Below the pieces are notes generated by a model. The model did no database searches. It saw only the letters and a program-made list of their open reading frames with translations, and was not told the origin of the DNA. This document shows, piece after piece, positions 17,436 to 27,533 of a stretch of 64,000 nucleotides of DNA (position 1 is the first letter of the stretch; every line of letters begins with the position of its first letter). Source of the stretch: Chryseobacterium mulctrae (GTDB lineage Bacteria; Bacteroidota; Bacteroidia; Flavobacteriales; Weeksellaceae); NCBI RefSeq assembly GCF_006175945.1, contig NZ_VAJL01000001.1, positions 4,411,001-4,475,000 of the forward strand. Direction: 5' to 3'. The position numbers were made by a program, and so were the translations under genes.

Positions 17436-17765
17436 TTATTTAATCTTCCAGTGAGTTCCGTTTTTTGGTGGATCTTCTGGCCCAACTTCTAATCCAGATT
17501 GAAGAAGTAATGATAAAGAATCATTTTTTTTGATTCCAGTAAGTTCATCCACTTTCCAATGAGTTCCATTCTTTGGTGGATCAGTTTCTGCATTTTCTAC
17601 AATTATAGAATCAATGCCATTTCTTTGAAATTCTACCTCAGGATTTTCTTGTTTCAATGATGACTGAAAAGTCTCTTCTGCGGGGCTTTCATCGTCTTGT
17701 CTACAACTCGTTATTGTGCAGATTCCCGCTGCTATAAGGCTGAGTACAATAAATTTTGTTTTCAT
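17436..17765 (-). CDS. Small lipoprotein with duplicated DPPKNGTHWK motif
   Basis: A 109-residue predicted lipoprotein: signal sequence ending in ITSC (Cys at 21). The mature part holds DPPKNGTHWK at residues 62-71 and again near the very C-terminus (about 98-107), each preceded by an acidic stretch. Nothing else is recognisable. The precise duplication suggests a recurring module; I know of no function. Convergent with the GLPGLI gene. The confidence is in it being a real gene, not in any function. Confidence 0.8.
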   Translation of the reverse strand: MKTKFIVLSLIAAGICTITSCRQDDESPAEETFQSSLKQENPEVEFQRNGIDSIIVENAETDPPKNGTHWKVDELTGIKKNDSLSLLLQSGLEVGPEDPPKNGTHWKIK

Positions 17766-17991
17766 TTTATTCTAGGATTAATGATTATATTTGCTTATAA
17801 TTTATTTCTTCGAAAGTAATCAAAAATATATGTTTTAACAAATACATTGGGGTTCGATTTATAAATTTTTACCATGCAAAAATACATTAATTTTAATAAA
17901 TATAGTGTTAATTAATTAAACTGTTATCTTATAATAGCTTATAATAAATAGTTTTTGTGTATTTTTGAATGAAATTTCTTAGAAATATTTG

Positions 17992-19698
17992 ATGATTAAA
18001 AGAATTTTTACATTTAGTTGCATTTTCATTATAAGTATAATGTATTCGCAGGATTATTACTCAAAGCTTAGAGAAAAGTACTGGGCCTATGAAGAAAATG
18101 ATCCTAAGGCACTTGTATATGTAAATCAATATATTAAAAAAGCAAAGTCAGAGAAAAATTATTCTGAACTTTTTCAGGCCTATAAAGATGCAATTCTGTA
18201 TTCTGAAAACCAAAAAATGATTTATGCAGATAGTGCTTTAGTTGCTGCAAAAAATTCTGGAAATAATGATTTAATGGGAGATGCTTATCTTAGTAAAGGA
18301 GCAATATATTATTTTAATCAAAGGAAATTTCAATATGCTTTAGAAGAATATCTAAAAGCATACGAATATCTAAAGGATTCAAAAAATGAGTTTTTAAAGT
18401 ATCAGAATATTTATCATATAGGCGTTGTAAAAAGTTATCTTGGATATTACGATGAAGCTCTTAAGATATTTAATGAATGTATTGATTTTTTTGAAACAAA
18501 AATAGATGGTGACATTAAAAAAAATATTATTTTCAATAATACTAAAGGATATCTAAACTCTCTCCATCAGGCAATTATATGCTATCAGATGTTAGGTAAA
18601 GATGAGCAGGCCAACCAACTTTTGAATATAGCAGAAACCAAAATCCCCAAAACAAAAGATTTTTATTTGGAAACCAGTTACTTCACAAAAAGTTTAGGTG
18701 TTTCTGAGTTTAAAAAGAAAAGTTATAAAAAAGCTATTTATTATTTTGATAGAGCACTTCCTGAGCTTTTAAAAGTTAATGATTTTACATGGGCTTCATA
18801 TATTTATTTCTATAAAGGTAAAAGTTACGAGCTTTTAGGTGATTTAAATCTTGAAGTAGAAAATTATAGAAAAGTAGATTCTATATTCAATAAAAATGAA
18901 TTTATCCTTCCTGAATTACGCAGCAATTATGAAGAGTTGATAGAATATTACCGAAAAAATAACAATCATAAAGAAGAGTTATATTATACCAATCAACTTC
19001 TTAAAGTTGATAGTGTGATAGCTTCAGATTTTAAACATCTTTCTACGCGGGTTTATAAGGAATATGATACAAAGATGCTTCTGGAGACAAAAGAAAACTT
19101 AGAGAAAACAAATTCTTACAGTAGATTACTCATATTTCTTTGTTTAGCAATTATTACAGCACTAGGAATTATAATGTATTACAGAATCCAAAAGCAAAGA
19201 AATATTCAGAAAAATTATGACGAGTTATTAGTAAAGCTTGAAGAAAGCAATCATGCTGAAGTAATTACTTCTCCTGTAATAGTTGAAGTGATTGATACAG
19301 GAGATAAAAATATAAAGTTTGATAGCAGTATTGTAGAAAAGCTTTTAAAGGACATTCATACATTTGAAAATAAACAGGGATACCTAGAACAAGGTATAAC
19401 CCTTAAGAAACTAGCAGAGCAGTTTAAAACAAATACTTCTTATCTTTCACAGGTAATCAACGAATATAAAGGAAGTAACTTTAATACTTACATTAATGTT
19501 TTGAGAATCAATTTTGCAACGCAGAAGATTTATCATGATAAAGAATGGAGAAAATATTCTATTGAGCATATTGCTTCTGCTGCAGGTTTTAGCAACAGGC
19601 AAAGCTTCTCAAATATTTTTCTTGAGCAAAATGGTATAAGACCTGCTGATTTTATAAAAAAAAGAATTAAAGAATTAGAAGATCAAAATAATTCTTAG
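17992..19698 (+). CDS. TPR sensor-regulator with AraC DNA-binding domain
   Basis: A 568-residue one-component regulator: signal/anchor segment at the N-terminus, about five to six TPR repeats (roughly 30-360), a single transmembrane helix (about 377-396, SRLLIFLCLAIITALGIIMYY), a linker, and a C-terminal AraC helix-turn-helix domain (about 470-565; LAEQFKTNTSYLSQVINEY, IASAAGFSNRQSFSNIFLE). Such TPR-AraC proteins are common in Flavobacteriia and presumably sense an envelope signal. I take ATG at 17992 as start; a TTG at 17989 is also in frame. The target genes are not evident; it has its own terminator. Confidence 0.9.
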   Translation: MIKRIFTFSCIFIISIMYSQDYYSKLREKYWAYEENDPKALVYVNQYIKKAKSEKNYSELFQAYKDAILYSENQKMIYADSALVAAKNSGNNDLMGDAYLSKGAIYYFNQRKFQYALEEYLKAYEYLKDSKNEFLKYQNIYHIGVVKSYLGYYDEALKIFNECIDFFETKIDGDIKKNIIFNNTKGYLNSLHQAIICYQMLGKDEQANQLLNIAETKIPKTKDFYLETSYFTKSLGVSEFKKKSYKKAIYYFDRALPELLKVNDFTWASYIYFYKGKSYELLGDLNLEVENYRKVDSIFNKNEFILPELRSNYEELIEYYRKNNNHKEELYYTNQLLKVDSVIASDFKHLSTRVYKEYDTKMLLETKENLEKTNSYSRLLIFLCLAIITALGIIMYYRIQKQRNIQKNYDELLVKLEESNHAEVITSPVIVEVIDTGDKNIKFDSSIVEKLLKDIHTFENKQGYLEQGITLKKLAEQFKTNTSYLSQVINEYKGSNFNTYINVLRINFATQKIYHDKEWRKYSIEHIASAAGFSNRQSFSNIFLEQNGIRPADFIKKRIKELEDQNNS

Positions 19699-19723
19699 TT
19701 ATAAAAAACAGGCCTATTAAAAT

Positions 19724-19756
19724 GAAAACCGAACTTCTTTGAAGTTCGGTTTTTCT
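19724..19756 (+). terminator. Terminator of the TPR-AraC gene
   Basis: AAAACCGAACTTC-TTT-GAAGTTCGGTTTTT stem-loop with T run. Confidence 0.92.
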
Positions 19757-20145
19757 ATTAATAAAATGTGATGATGGTGTCTAAATTAGAATTGTAGAGA
19801 ACAGGGTTCTTATTCCTAGATTGTCCGAACCCTGATGTTCTACATGAAAACTGAATGATGAAAAGTTATTATATATGAATGATTAAGTGTCTCGTTTTAT
19901 CTGTTACAAATATATCATCATAAAATTTCATCAACAAAACATTGTGGGAGTTATTTATAAATAATGACGTAATAATTCGCAAAAAAGCACCAAGCTTTAG
20001 AGTTTTAATTATCTTATAATCAATAACTTGTTTTTTTATTTTATGAATTTAAATTAAAATATTATCTAATATAGAATTCTAAATAAAAATTAAAACTAAA
20101 TTTAATTTTATCAATATATCCGCATCAAATTATAATTTAGAATAA

Positions 20146-20177
20146 AAAAAGCTGAATAATATTATTCAGCTTTTTTA
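20146..20177. terminator. Terminator after the small membrane protein gene
   Basis: AAAAAAGCTGAATAAT-ATTATTCAGCTTTTTT; near-perfect palindrome that can work in both directions. It lies just past the stop of the gene at 20186-20356. Confidence 0.85.
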
Positions 20178-20185
20178 TTGTTTTT

Positions 20186-21011
<826 letters not shown>

Positions 21012-21028
21012 AACCTGTTTAAACTTTT
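21012..21028 (+). repeat. Left inverted repeat of IS5-like element
   Basis: AACCTGTTTAAACTTTT; reverse complement at 21889-21905. The transposase stop codon falls inside this repeat. Confidence 0.9.
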
Positions 21029-21835
21029 ATTTTTCTGAGGAATAAAATAGAAAAAGCGAGATAATGTAGATTTACCCAAGTTAAATTTAGTGTTTCAAAC
21101 CTTATTAATAAAGCTTTGAAACTATCCAACCATGCATTTGCTTTTTCTATTTTGAATCTTCTTTTATACAGTTCATCATCAAAATATTTTTCATTCTTTG
21201 TATCTCCGTTACGAGGATTCTCTTTAATATTCCCAATTATTTCTTTTTTATCCAGCATATCTCTGAATTTTTTACTGTCAAAACCAGAGTCTGCATTGAG
21301 AAATAATCCCTTACACTTTATATCAGCATTATCGAGAAGACCGAAAATCTCTTCCAAAGTATCTTCAATATTATAAAGATCATGATGTTCACCGCTTATT
21401 GGCTTTCCCATTGAAAGCATTTGTCCCTGATTATCACAGATAAAAATACAATTACTGTCTTAGATGATTTTCTTCCCTGATAGCCTACCGATTGTCCTCC
21501 TGTTTTACTTCGGGTATGGCTTCCATCCAATTGGACACTGGAAAGATCTAATTTCCTTTTATTATTCTGGAGAAGAGAAATCCAAATTCGTTTGAAAGAA
21601 CCATCTTTACTCCATTTACTGAAATAATAATAGACGAGTTGCCAGCTTATTGTTTCTTTTGAAAAGTATTCTTTAAGGCTTAATTCCCGCCATTGACAGC
21701 CCGTTTTTAATCGTTTAATAATAAGTTTAAAGATTTTTCCTAAATAAAATCTCGTGGAAAATCCTCGCTTGCCTTTGCTTAAATGAGGTAAAATCCATTT
21801 TTCCAGTTTATCTTTGCTTATGAGTTCCAGATTTT
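21019..21835 (-). pseudogene. IS5-type transposase gene, frameshifted
   Basis: The N-terminal half reads from about 21832 (LELISKDKLEKWILPHL...) through RRL-type helix-turn-helix residues, TGCQWRELSLKEYF and the DDE-region LDGSHTRSKTGGQSVGYQG. After GRKSSKT the frame changes: the continuation SNCIFICDNQGQMLSMGKP is one base away (break at about 21461-21468). The C-terminal half (to 21019) keeps NADSGFD and the KIEKANAWLDSF region of the catalytic domain. The first plausible codon is CTG in a context where ATG is expected, so the start also seems lost. IS5 relatives can use programmed frameshifting, but no slippery run is present here, so decay is the simpler reading. Confidence 0.82.
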
Positions 21836-21888
21836 AGTTCTTTTTTTTGCAACTCTAAATTGCTAATTTTCTGGAAACTCTTTTTCTA

Positions 21889-21905
21889 AAAAGTTTAAAC
21901 AGGTT
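21889..21905 (-). repeat. Right inverted repeat of IS5-like element
   Basis: Exact reverse complement of 21012-21028. Confidence 0.9.
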
Positions 21906-22061
21906 TATTATTAAAAACATAAATATTTTCATTTAAATGTGATATATATTAATTTTGTAATAATCTTTATCAATAAGTATTTACACTTACTGATATATGA
22001 AAAGTAAAATTTAGAATGATTTAAACGTTAAATAAAGAATCAGGTTATATTCCTAATAATT

Positions 22062-22679
22062 ATGCAGGTAAAATTAATAAAGCCAAAGAAAGTTCCTGGA
22101 ATTCCGTTGCAGGTGAAGGGAAATTTCCATGACACCGAAAGTATCCAAAAATTTGAAAATATTCATGAAGCTGAGCTAAAATATAATATACTTAAACAAC
22201 GTTTTTTTGAAATAAATAAATGGGGAAACTATTCCAAAGAAAATATTACAGTATTCACATTATGTGATTCTTCAGGAAATATAGTACAAAGATTGCCTTT
22301 AATAGGAGATTATATCAAAATATTACTGTCTGAAATAAAAAATCCTAAGACTAATGATTATCAATGGGTACGTATTGATATGATTGATAAAACAAATCCT
22401 AATCGTATAATGATGCAATGCCGACCTTCAAAATTACCAAGAAATGAGTTTGCAGGAAAAACAGTACATTTTCACTCAGTAAATACTACTTCTACATTTG
22501 TTATTTCTAAAGGGAATGATTATGTTAAGATGGCAATTTATGGAAGAAACGAAAAGCCTAATCAAAATACAGATATAATTAGTAGTGTAAAAAATATGTT
22601 CATTGCTCTTGGTAGAGTGGTTGGTTCATCAAAAATTCAATGGAAACAACTCACTGATGGTATGGTAAGTTTAAAATAA
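22062..22679 (+). CDS. Hypothetical protein
   Basis: A 205-residue soluble protein I do not recognise. It has no signal peptide or membrane helix. The middle part (about 60-130) looks beta-rich, with LPLIGDYIKILL and QWVRIDMIDKTNPNRIMMQCRPS, ending in a Thr/Ser- and Lys-rich stretch. It follows the IS5-like element by ~155 bases and is not closely linked to the next gene. Codon use looks native. Nothing in the context suggests a role. Confidence 0.75.
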   Translation: MQVKLIKPKKVPGIPLQVKGNFHDTESIQKFENIHEAELKYNILKQRFFEINKWGNYSKENITVFTLCDSSGNIVQRLPLIGDYIKILLSEIKNPKTNDYQWVRIDMIDKTNPNRIMMQCRPSKLPRNEFAGKTVHFHSVNTTSTFVISKGNDYVKMAIYGRNEKPNQNTDIISSVKNMFIALGRVVGSSKIQWKQLTDGMVSLK

Positions 22680-22813
22680 AATACCACATCTGTCATTTTG
22701 TTGTTGTTTTTTATCATAAAAGCATACAATTTGCTCTATGCAATTTAAAGAAATAAAGATTCAGTATATTATTTTATGCTGAATTTTTATTTTAAACCAT
22801 AATCACAAAATAT

Positions 22814-23566
22814 ATGAATAGATTACAACTTAATGGTAAAACAGCTTTAATTACTGGAGCCGACAGCGGAATAGGAAAATCAGCAGCTTTACTTTTTGCA
22901 GAAGAAGGTGCCAATATTGCGATTATTTTTCATTCGGATATTGAAGATGCCGAAAAGACAAAAAGTGAAATCGAATATTTAGGACGCCAATGCTTGATTT
23001 TTAAAGGAGATATAAATGATAGTAGCTTTTGTCAAAAGACAACAGAAGAAGTGATCGACAAATGGGGAAGTATTGATATCTTGGTAAATAACGCAGGAAT
23101 TCAGTTTCCAAGTGATGATATTGCCAAGCTAAAAGAAGAAGATATTCGTACTACTTTTAATTCAAACATCATCGGAATGATTCTTCTTACAAAAGCGGTT
23201 TTTCCTTATTTAAAAGAAGGAAGCTCTATCATTAATACAACTTCTGCAGTAGCTTACCAAGGTCATGAAGAACTACTGGATTATGCAGCAACTAAAGGAG
23301 CGATTGTTTCTTTTACAAGATCTTTAGCTTTACAGGCAAAACCGAAAGGAATAAGAGTAAATGCAGTTGCTCCGGGACCTGTTGAAACACCGCTTACAGA
23401 AGAAACTTTTAACGAAAAAGAGGAAGATGAGAATAAACCACCCTTGCAGAGAAATGCAAGTACTGAAGAAATTGCACCGTCTTATCTTTTTTTGGCAACC
23501 TCCGCTTCAGCACAAATGACAGGACAGGTTTTGCATCCCAATGGTGGAATTATTGTTAACGGATAA
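22814..23566 (+). CDS. SDR-family oxidoreductase
   Basis: A 250-residue classical short-chain dehydrogenase: cofactor motif TGADSGIGKSAAL at 14-26, NNAGIQ near 90, catalytic Ser-Tyr-Lys with YAATKGAIVSF, and the substrate-loop PGPVETPLTEETF. The closest named types in layout are the glucose/YhxC-like SDRs that act on sugars or aldehydes with NAD(P)H. The stop of this gene is 10 bases before the SemiSWEET start, so they are likely co-transcribed. Confidence 0.93.
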   Translation: MNRLQLNGKTALITGADSGIGKSAALLFAEEGANIAIIFHSDIEDAEKTKSEIEYLGRQCLIFKGDINDSSFCQKTTEEVIDKWGSIDILVNNAGIQFPSDDIAKLKEEDIRTTFNSNIIGMILLTKAVFPYLKEGSSIINTTSAVAYQGHEELLDYAATKGAIVSFTRSLALQAKPKGIRVNAVAPGPVETPLTEETFNEKEEDENKPPLQRNASTEEIAPSYLFLATSASAQMTGQVLHPNGGIIVNG

Positions 23567-23576
23567 TTTAGAAAAA

Positions 23577-23837
23577 ATGAATGTAGAAATTTTAGGATTA
23601 ATTGCTGGTGCTTTAACTGCTATTGCATCAATGCCGCAACTCATCAAAGTAATCAAAACAAAAAATGTAGAAGATATTTCCTGGTTGATGCTTGTGATTC
23701 TGATTTCCGGACTTTCACTTTGGGTTTGGTATGGTTTTGAACAGGATGAATTGCCTATTATTTTATCAAATTCATTTGCCGTTTTGGTAAACCTGACCTT
23801 ATTAATCTGTTATTTTATTTTTAAAGATAAAAATTGA
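23577..23837 (+). CDS. SemiSWEET-type sugar transporter
   Basis: An 86-residue membrane protein with three helices: MNVEILGLIAGALTAIA, the PQ-loop MPQLIKVIKTKNVEDISW, then LMLVILISGLSLWVWYG and a third helix. The length and the MPQ motif fit bacterial SemiSWEETs, which dimerise to move sugars. I chose ATG at 23577 because it begins the first helix; an upstream ATG at 23541 overlaps the SDR gene and adds no domain. Linked to an SDR gene, consistent with sugar use. Confidence 0.88.
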   Translation: MNVEILGLIAGALTAIASMPQLIKVIKTKNVEDISWLMLVILISGLSLWVWYGFEQDELPIILSNSFAVLVNLTLLICYFIFKDKN

Positions 23838-23850
23838 TATAAATAGATAT

Positions 23851-24837
23851 TTAATTATTCAAATTTTTAATAATTTTCCCTGAATCAGTAATCAACAAAT
23901 ACTGATATTCAGGGAATTTTTTGATTAGCTTCAAACCTTCCTTTTTTCCTAAAACCATTATTGAAGTACTGAAACCATTTGCCATTGTTGCATTAGGTCC
24001 TACAACAGTAACGCTGGTTAATCCGGTTGAAGGATAACCTGTTTTGGGATTCATAATGTGAGAATATCTTTTGCCGTGAATTTCTGCATATTTCTCATAA
24101 CTTCCCGAAGTGGTCACTGCATTTTCTTTTAAATAAAGAACTGCAGCAATTTTATCGTCTTTAAAAGGATTATTAATTCCAATTGCCCAAGGTTTTCCAT
24201 CGGGTTGAGTTCCCCAAGTTGAAATGTCACCTGAAGCATTGATAATTCCTGCTTTTACTCCAAAACTTTTTATCAATTCTCTGGTTTTATCAGCTGCATA
24301 ACCTTTTCCTATCGATCCGAAACCAATCTTCATTCCTTTGTTTTTCAAAAAAATAGTAGAATTGGTTTTATCTAAAATAATATTTTGATAGCCTACATTT
24401 TTTACAGAATTTTTTATAGATTCTTCAGAAGGTAATTCGTTCATAGAATCATCAAACTTCCAGATTTTATCCATTGCAACGATGCTGATGTCGAAAGCTC
24501 CGTCAGTTAAATTAGAAAAATAAATTCCTTTTTCTGTTAAAGCAAAAACTTCGGGATCAACTTTCACAGGCTTTATTCCTGCATTTCTGTTAACTTCCGA
24601 GATCTGAGTTTCCGGTTTCCATTCTGAAATTAAATTTTCAATTCTCCGGATTTCATCTATAGATTTATCAATGTTTTTTTCTGCCAAAAGAGAATCTTTA
24701 TCTACCAAAGTAATTTCAAATTTACTTCCCATTAAAGTAACCAATCTGCTTCTTTCAACTTGAGCAAACATTGATGTTGACGATAGTATTAAAAATAAAT
24801 AAGAGAAATTTTTTAGGCTTTTCATGTGCTTTAACAT
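23851..24837 (-). CDS. apbE: FAD:protein FMN transferase (ApbE)
   Basis: A 328-residue exported protein. Signal peptide at the N-terminus (MKSLKNFSYLFLILSSTSMFA), so ATG at 24825 could be the true start instead of 24837. ApbE motifs: GSIGKGYAADKTRELI, INASGDISTWGTQPDGKPW, and YAEIHGKRYSHIMNPKTGYPS with the metal/FAD His and Asp residues. The enzyme attaches FMN to Thr or Ser of target proteins with FAD as donor. It overlaps the preceding reductase gene by one base and closes a four-gene operon. Confidence 0.95.
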   Translation of the reverse strand: MLKHMKSLKNFSYLFLILSSTSMFAQVERSRLVTLMGSKFEITLVDKDSLLAEKNIDKSIDEIRRIENLISEWKPETQISEVNRNAGIKPVKVDPEVFALTEKGIYFSNLTDGAFDISIVAMDKIWKFDDSMNELPSEESIKNSVKNVGYQNIILDKTNSTIFLKNKGMKIGFGSIGKGYAADKTRELIKSFGVKAGIINASGDISTWGTQPDGKPWAIGINNPFKDDKIAAVLYLKENAVTTSGSYEKYAEIHGKRYSHIMNPKTGYPSTGLTSVTVVGPNATMANGFSTSIMVLGKKEGLKLIKKFPEYQYLLITDSGKIIKNLNN

Positions 24838-27032
24838 TAATAACAGTCGGTTAAAATTTGTCCGTTTGCTTTATAAATTTCGTAATCTTTATTTTTCAGG
24901 GCATACAACCTTCTTAAAGTATCTTCCACATCATGCTGCATTTTTAGTGCACCACAAATCATGATGAAACCTCCGTTTTCTAATGAATTGATAAACAATT
25001 CGGCATCTCTTTCAACCAAATCCATTACATATTGAGAATTTTCTTCTCTAGAAAATGCCAAATTAAAAGACATTAATTTTCCTTTTTTGATATTTTCATG
25101 AGCAAAATATTCGTAATTAACAGTCAATTCATTTGATTTTCTGAAACCACAATACAAATGAGTTTTTGTTTTTCCGGTTTGCTCCTCAATCATTCCTAAA
25201 AATGGTGCAATTCCGGTTCCATTTGCGATCATCATTACTTCAGAAGCCTTTTTAGGAAAATGGAATTCTGAATTTTTAATAATTCTTGCTTTTATTTCCT
25301 GATTTTCTTTTAAACTATGCAAAAATCCTGATCCAAGACCATTTTCATGAAGTTTTACAACCAATTGGATCGCTCCATTCACCTTTCCGATAGAATAGAA
25401 TCTTTCTTTATGATCATTTTCAGGATAAATGGCAAGCAAATCTCCGGATTTAAATTTTACTAATGAATTTGGTTTTAAAATCACTTTAAAAGTTGTCACT
25501 TCATCAACGATTTCACTTTTACCAACAACTTTCATTTTCTTTAAAGAAGGAACTTTTTCGCTGTATAAAGATGGTGCAGTTGCCAAAGGAATCATGGTTT
25601 CATAGCTCCATTTCTTCGCCCATTCTGCAAATTCTGCCGTTGATTTATCGTTGACTGTAAAAAGTTCAAGCTGAGATTCTGCCCAGTTTTGTTGGGATAA
25701 TAATTGGTCAACTTCAATTGCAAAACCACAAAAATCTTCGTAAGATTTTGATCCAAAACCAACTACAGAATATTTAATCTTTTGATTCTGAGAAATTTCT
25801 TTTAAAAGCTTTTTAAAGTTGGAAGCATTGGTTGGAGCTTCACCTAAACCATAGGTTGAAGTAAAAATTATAAATTGCTCTACTTTAGGATATAATTTGT
25901 ATTGATTAAGCTCTGTAATGAATGATTTTTTTCCGTCGGATAAAAGTTGAGAATGAATTTTATTGGCAAAACCTAAAGTTGAACCGTTTTCTGAACCTAC
26001 AAAAATCACAATTTCTGCATTTTCAGCTTTGTACTTATTCTTGATTTTATTTCTGGTTCGCTTAAAAGTAATGACGAAACCTGAATAAATAAACATCAAG
26101 ATTCCAATGGAAGAAAGTCCTAAAACGATCGACCAAAGAACGCTTCCACGACCTGTATGAAAGGTTAAACTTAGGTTTTCATAAATAAGAGTGAGTGGAT
26201 ATTTTTCCTCCTTTACAATTTCACCATTGATTTGGTTGACGGTAATCTCTCTGTCTTTTAGTTTTAAAACAAAAAATTCTTCAGCATCATCTTCAATAAA
26301 AGGAAATTCTATTTTTTTTACTTTACTGAGTTTTGTTTCCTTAAAAATAGGGAAGTCTGCTAACTTTATCTGAGTTTCAGAATTAGTAACTTTATGAGCA
26401 ATCTTTTCATTTTTTCCTTTTGGTATCAATTCAAACCGATGCAGGAAAAGATAAGTTCCTGTTACAGAAACTACTAAAATTGGAATTAATAAAATTCTTC
26501 CAGAAACGACATGCAAATATTGCGAGAAAAAGTCTTTTTTGATATTGTCGAAAAAATGTCTGATTCCATTTTGCCTTTTAATAATCAAAATCAGCCCTGA
26601 AATACTTATGATCATTAATAAAAAAGAAACAACTCCAACCGTAAATCTTCCAGTTTCTTTTAAAAATAAAGATCGGTGCAGCGAAGTTATCCAATTGATA
26701 AATTTACTTTTCTCAACAGGTTTTCCTAAGATTTTTCCGGTTTTTGGGTCGATGTATGCTTTGATGTTTTCACCATTATCGTCTAAACCTTCCAAGGTTA
26801 CAAACTGATTGTGATCAACACTAATCTCCGTAATTTCCGGAAAAACCTTGCGCAGTTCCGGTAAAGACTGGGCAAGGTTTATGTTACTGAAATCGTCAAC
26901 TCGATAAGGCTGAACTTTTTCCTGTGCAGCATCGTAAGCTAAAATAATTCCTGTGGTAGAGGCTACGATTAAAAACAGGAATGTAAGTATTGCTAAAGTT
27001 AAATGGGCATACCTCCAAATCGATAAGGTCAT
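24837..27032 (-). CDS. PepSY membrane protein fused to flavodoxin and FAD/NAD reductase
   Basis: A 731-residue inner-membrane protein. About 1-330: several transmembrane helices with two PepSY-type domains between them (periplasmic). About 335-470: flavodoxin domain with IVIFVGSENGSTLGFANKI as the FMN P-loop. About 500-731: ferredoxin-reductase-type FAD and NADPH domains, with RFYSIGK, MMIANGTGIAPFLG and the C-terminal aromatic end ILTDCY, like sulfite reductase flavoprotein. It should carry electrons from NAD(P)H across the membrane to an outside acceptor. It starts 12 bases after the DUF2271 gene. Confidence 0.93.
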   Translation of the reverse strand: MTLSIWRYAHLTLAILTFLFLIVASTTGIILAYDAAQEKVQPYRVDDFSNINLAQSLPELRKVFPEITEISVDHNQFVTLEGLDDNGENIKAYIDPKTGKILGKPVEKSKFINWITSLHRSLFLKETGRFTVGVVSFLLMIISISGLILIIKRQNGIRHFFDNIKKDFFSQYLHVVSGRILLIPILVVSVTGTYLFLHRFELIPKGKNEKIAHKVTNSETQIKLADFPIFKETKLSKVKKIEFPFIEDDAEEFFVLKLKDREITVNQINGEIVKEEKYPLTLIYENLSLTFHTGRGSVLWSIVLGLSSIGILMFIYSGFVITFKRTRNKIKNKYKAENAEIVIFVGSENGSTLGFANKIHSQLLSDGKKSFITELNQYKLYPKVEQFIIFTSTYGLGEAPTNASNFKKLLKEISQNQKIKYSVVGFGSKSYEDFCGFAIEVDQLLSQQNWAESQLELFTVNDKSTAEFAEWAKKWSYETMIPLATAPSLYSEKVPSLKKMKVVGKSEIVDEVTTFKVILKPNSLVKFKSGDLLAIYPENDHKERFYSIGKVNGAIQLVVKLHENGLGSGFLHSLKENQEIKARIIKNSEFHFPKKASEVMMIANGTGIAPFLGMIEEQTGKTKTHLYCGFRKSNELTVNYEYFAHENIKKGKLMSFNLAFSREENSQYVMDLVERDAELFINSLENGGFIMICGALKMQHDVEDTLRRLYALKNKDYEIYKANGQILTDCY

Positions 27033-27044
27033 TTTTGGATTTTT

Positions 27045-27527
27045 TTATAACTTATTAAGTTTTACATATCGAATGTAACCTTTTCCTTCTGTTTTTGCTG
27101 TAATACCTTCAGTTGTAAAAGGTAGCTCTACATCTGAAACGTTGTATTTTTTATCTTCAACAGCCGTTTCAAAACGTACTTTGTAACCTTTGTTCAGATA
27201 TTTGTCTTCAATAGAAAATGTAGAAATACTTCTGTCTCCATCGGCTACAGAAGCTCCTGTGATTGCATTTAATTTCACAGGTTTTTTACTCTGAAATTTA
27301 TGCCATTCTTTTAATGTATCATGCCATTTTGTATCAGGACCCATCACATAAAGTGTTTTTTCATATACACCTTTTGGATTAATTAAAGAAACTACAACAT
27401 AAGCACCTTCACCGCCATAACTGGTCAACTGAAGCATACATTTATATTTTGAAGCCTGTGCATTGGCAAAACCTGCACAAAATAAGGTCATTAAAATTCC
27501 TAAAGCCTGAATTTTAAAATATTTCAT
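27045..27527 (-). CDS. DUF2271 protein, probable FMN acceptor
   Basis: A 160-residue exported protein: signal peptide ending about AQA (residue 25), then a beta-rich DUF2271 domain. Residues 87-93 read NAITGAS, close to the [DN]xxTGA[ST] motif that ApbE flavinylates; Ser93 would carry the FMN. The genes for the PepSY reductase and ApbE directly downstream fit that role. Whether this domain is truly flavinylated in this organism is inferred. Confidence 0.88.
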   Translation of the reverse strand: MKYFKIQALGILMTLFCAGFANAQASKYKCMLQLTSYGGEGAYVVVSLINPKGVYEKTLYVMGPDTKWHDTLKEWHKFQSKKPVKLNAITGASVADGDRSISTFSIEDKYLNKGYKVRFETAVEDKKYNVSDVELPFTTEGITAKTEGKGYIRYVKLNKL

Positions 27528-27533
27528 ATTATT

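Larger units (their letters stand above)
19699..20185. other. Gene-poor interval with a free hairpin
   Basis: No coding frame is evident. It contains the terminator at 19724-19756 and a separate stem-loop at 19797-19841, whose arms AGAACAGGGTTC and GAACCCTGATGTTCT pair with an ~18-base loop; it has no T run. The rest is AT-rich. Confidence 0.6.
21012..21905 (-). mobile_element. Decayed IS5-like insertion sequence
   Basis: An 894-base element bounded by perfect 17-base inverted repeats AACCTGTTTAAACTTTT (21012-21028 and 21889-21905). It encodes one minus-strand IS5/IS427-like transposase, broken as described in the gene entry. No clear target-site duplication was found next to the repeats. 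Confidence 0.88.

Noticed and set aside
21906..22061. Target-site duplication of the IS5-like element
   Set aside because: Flanks share only AT-rich words such as TATTATT; no exact short duplication next to both repeats.
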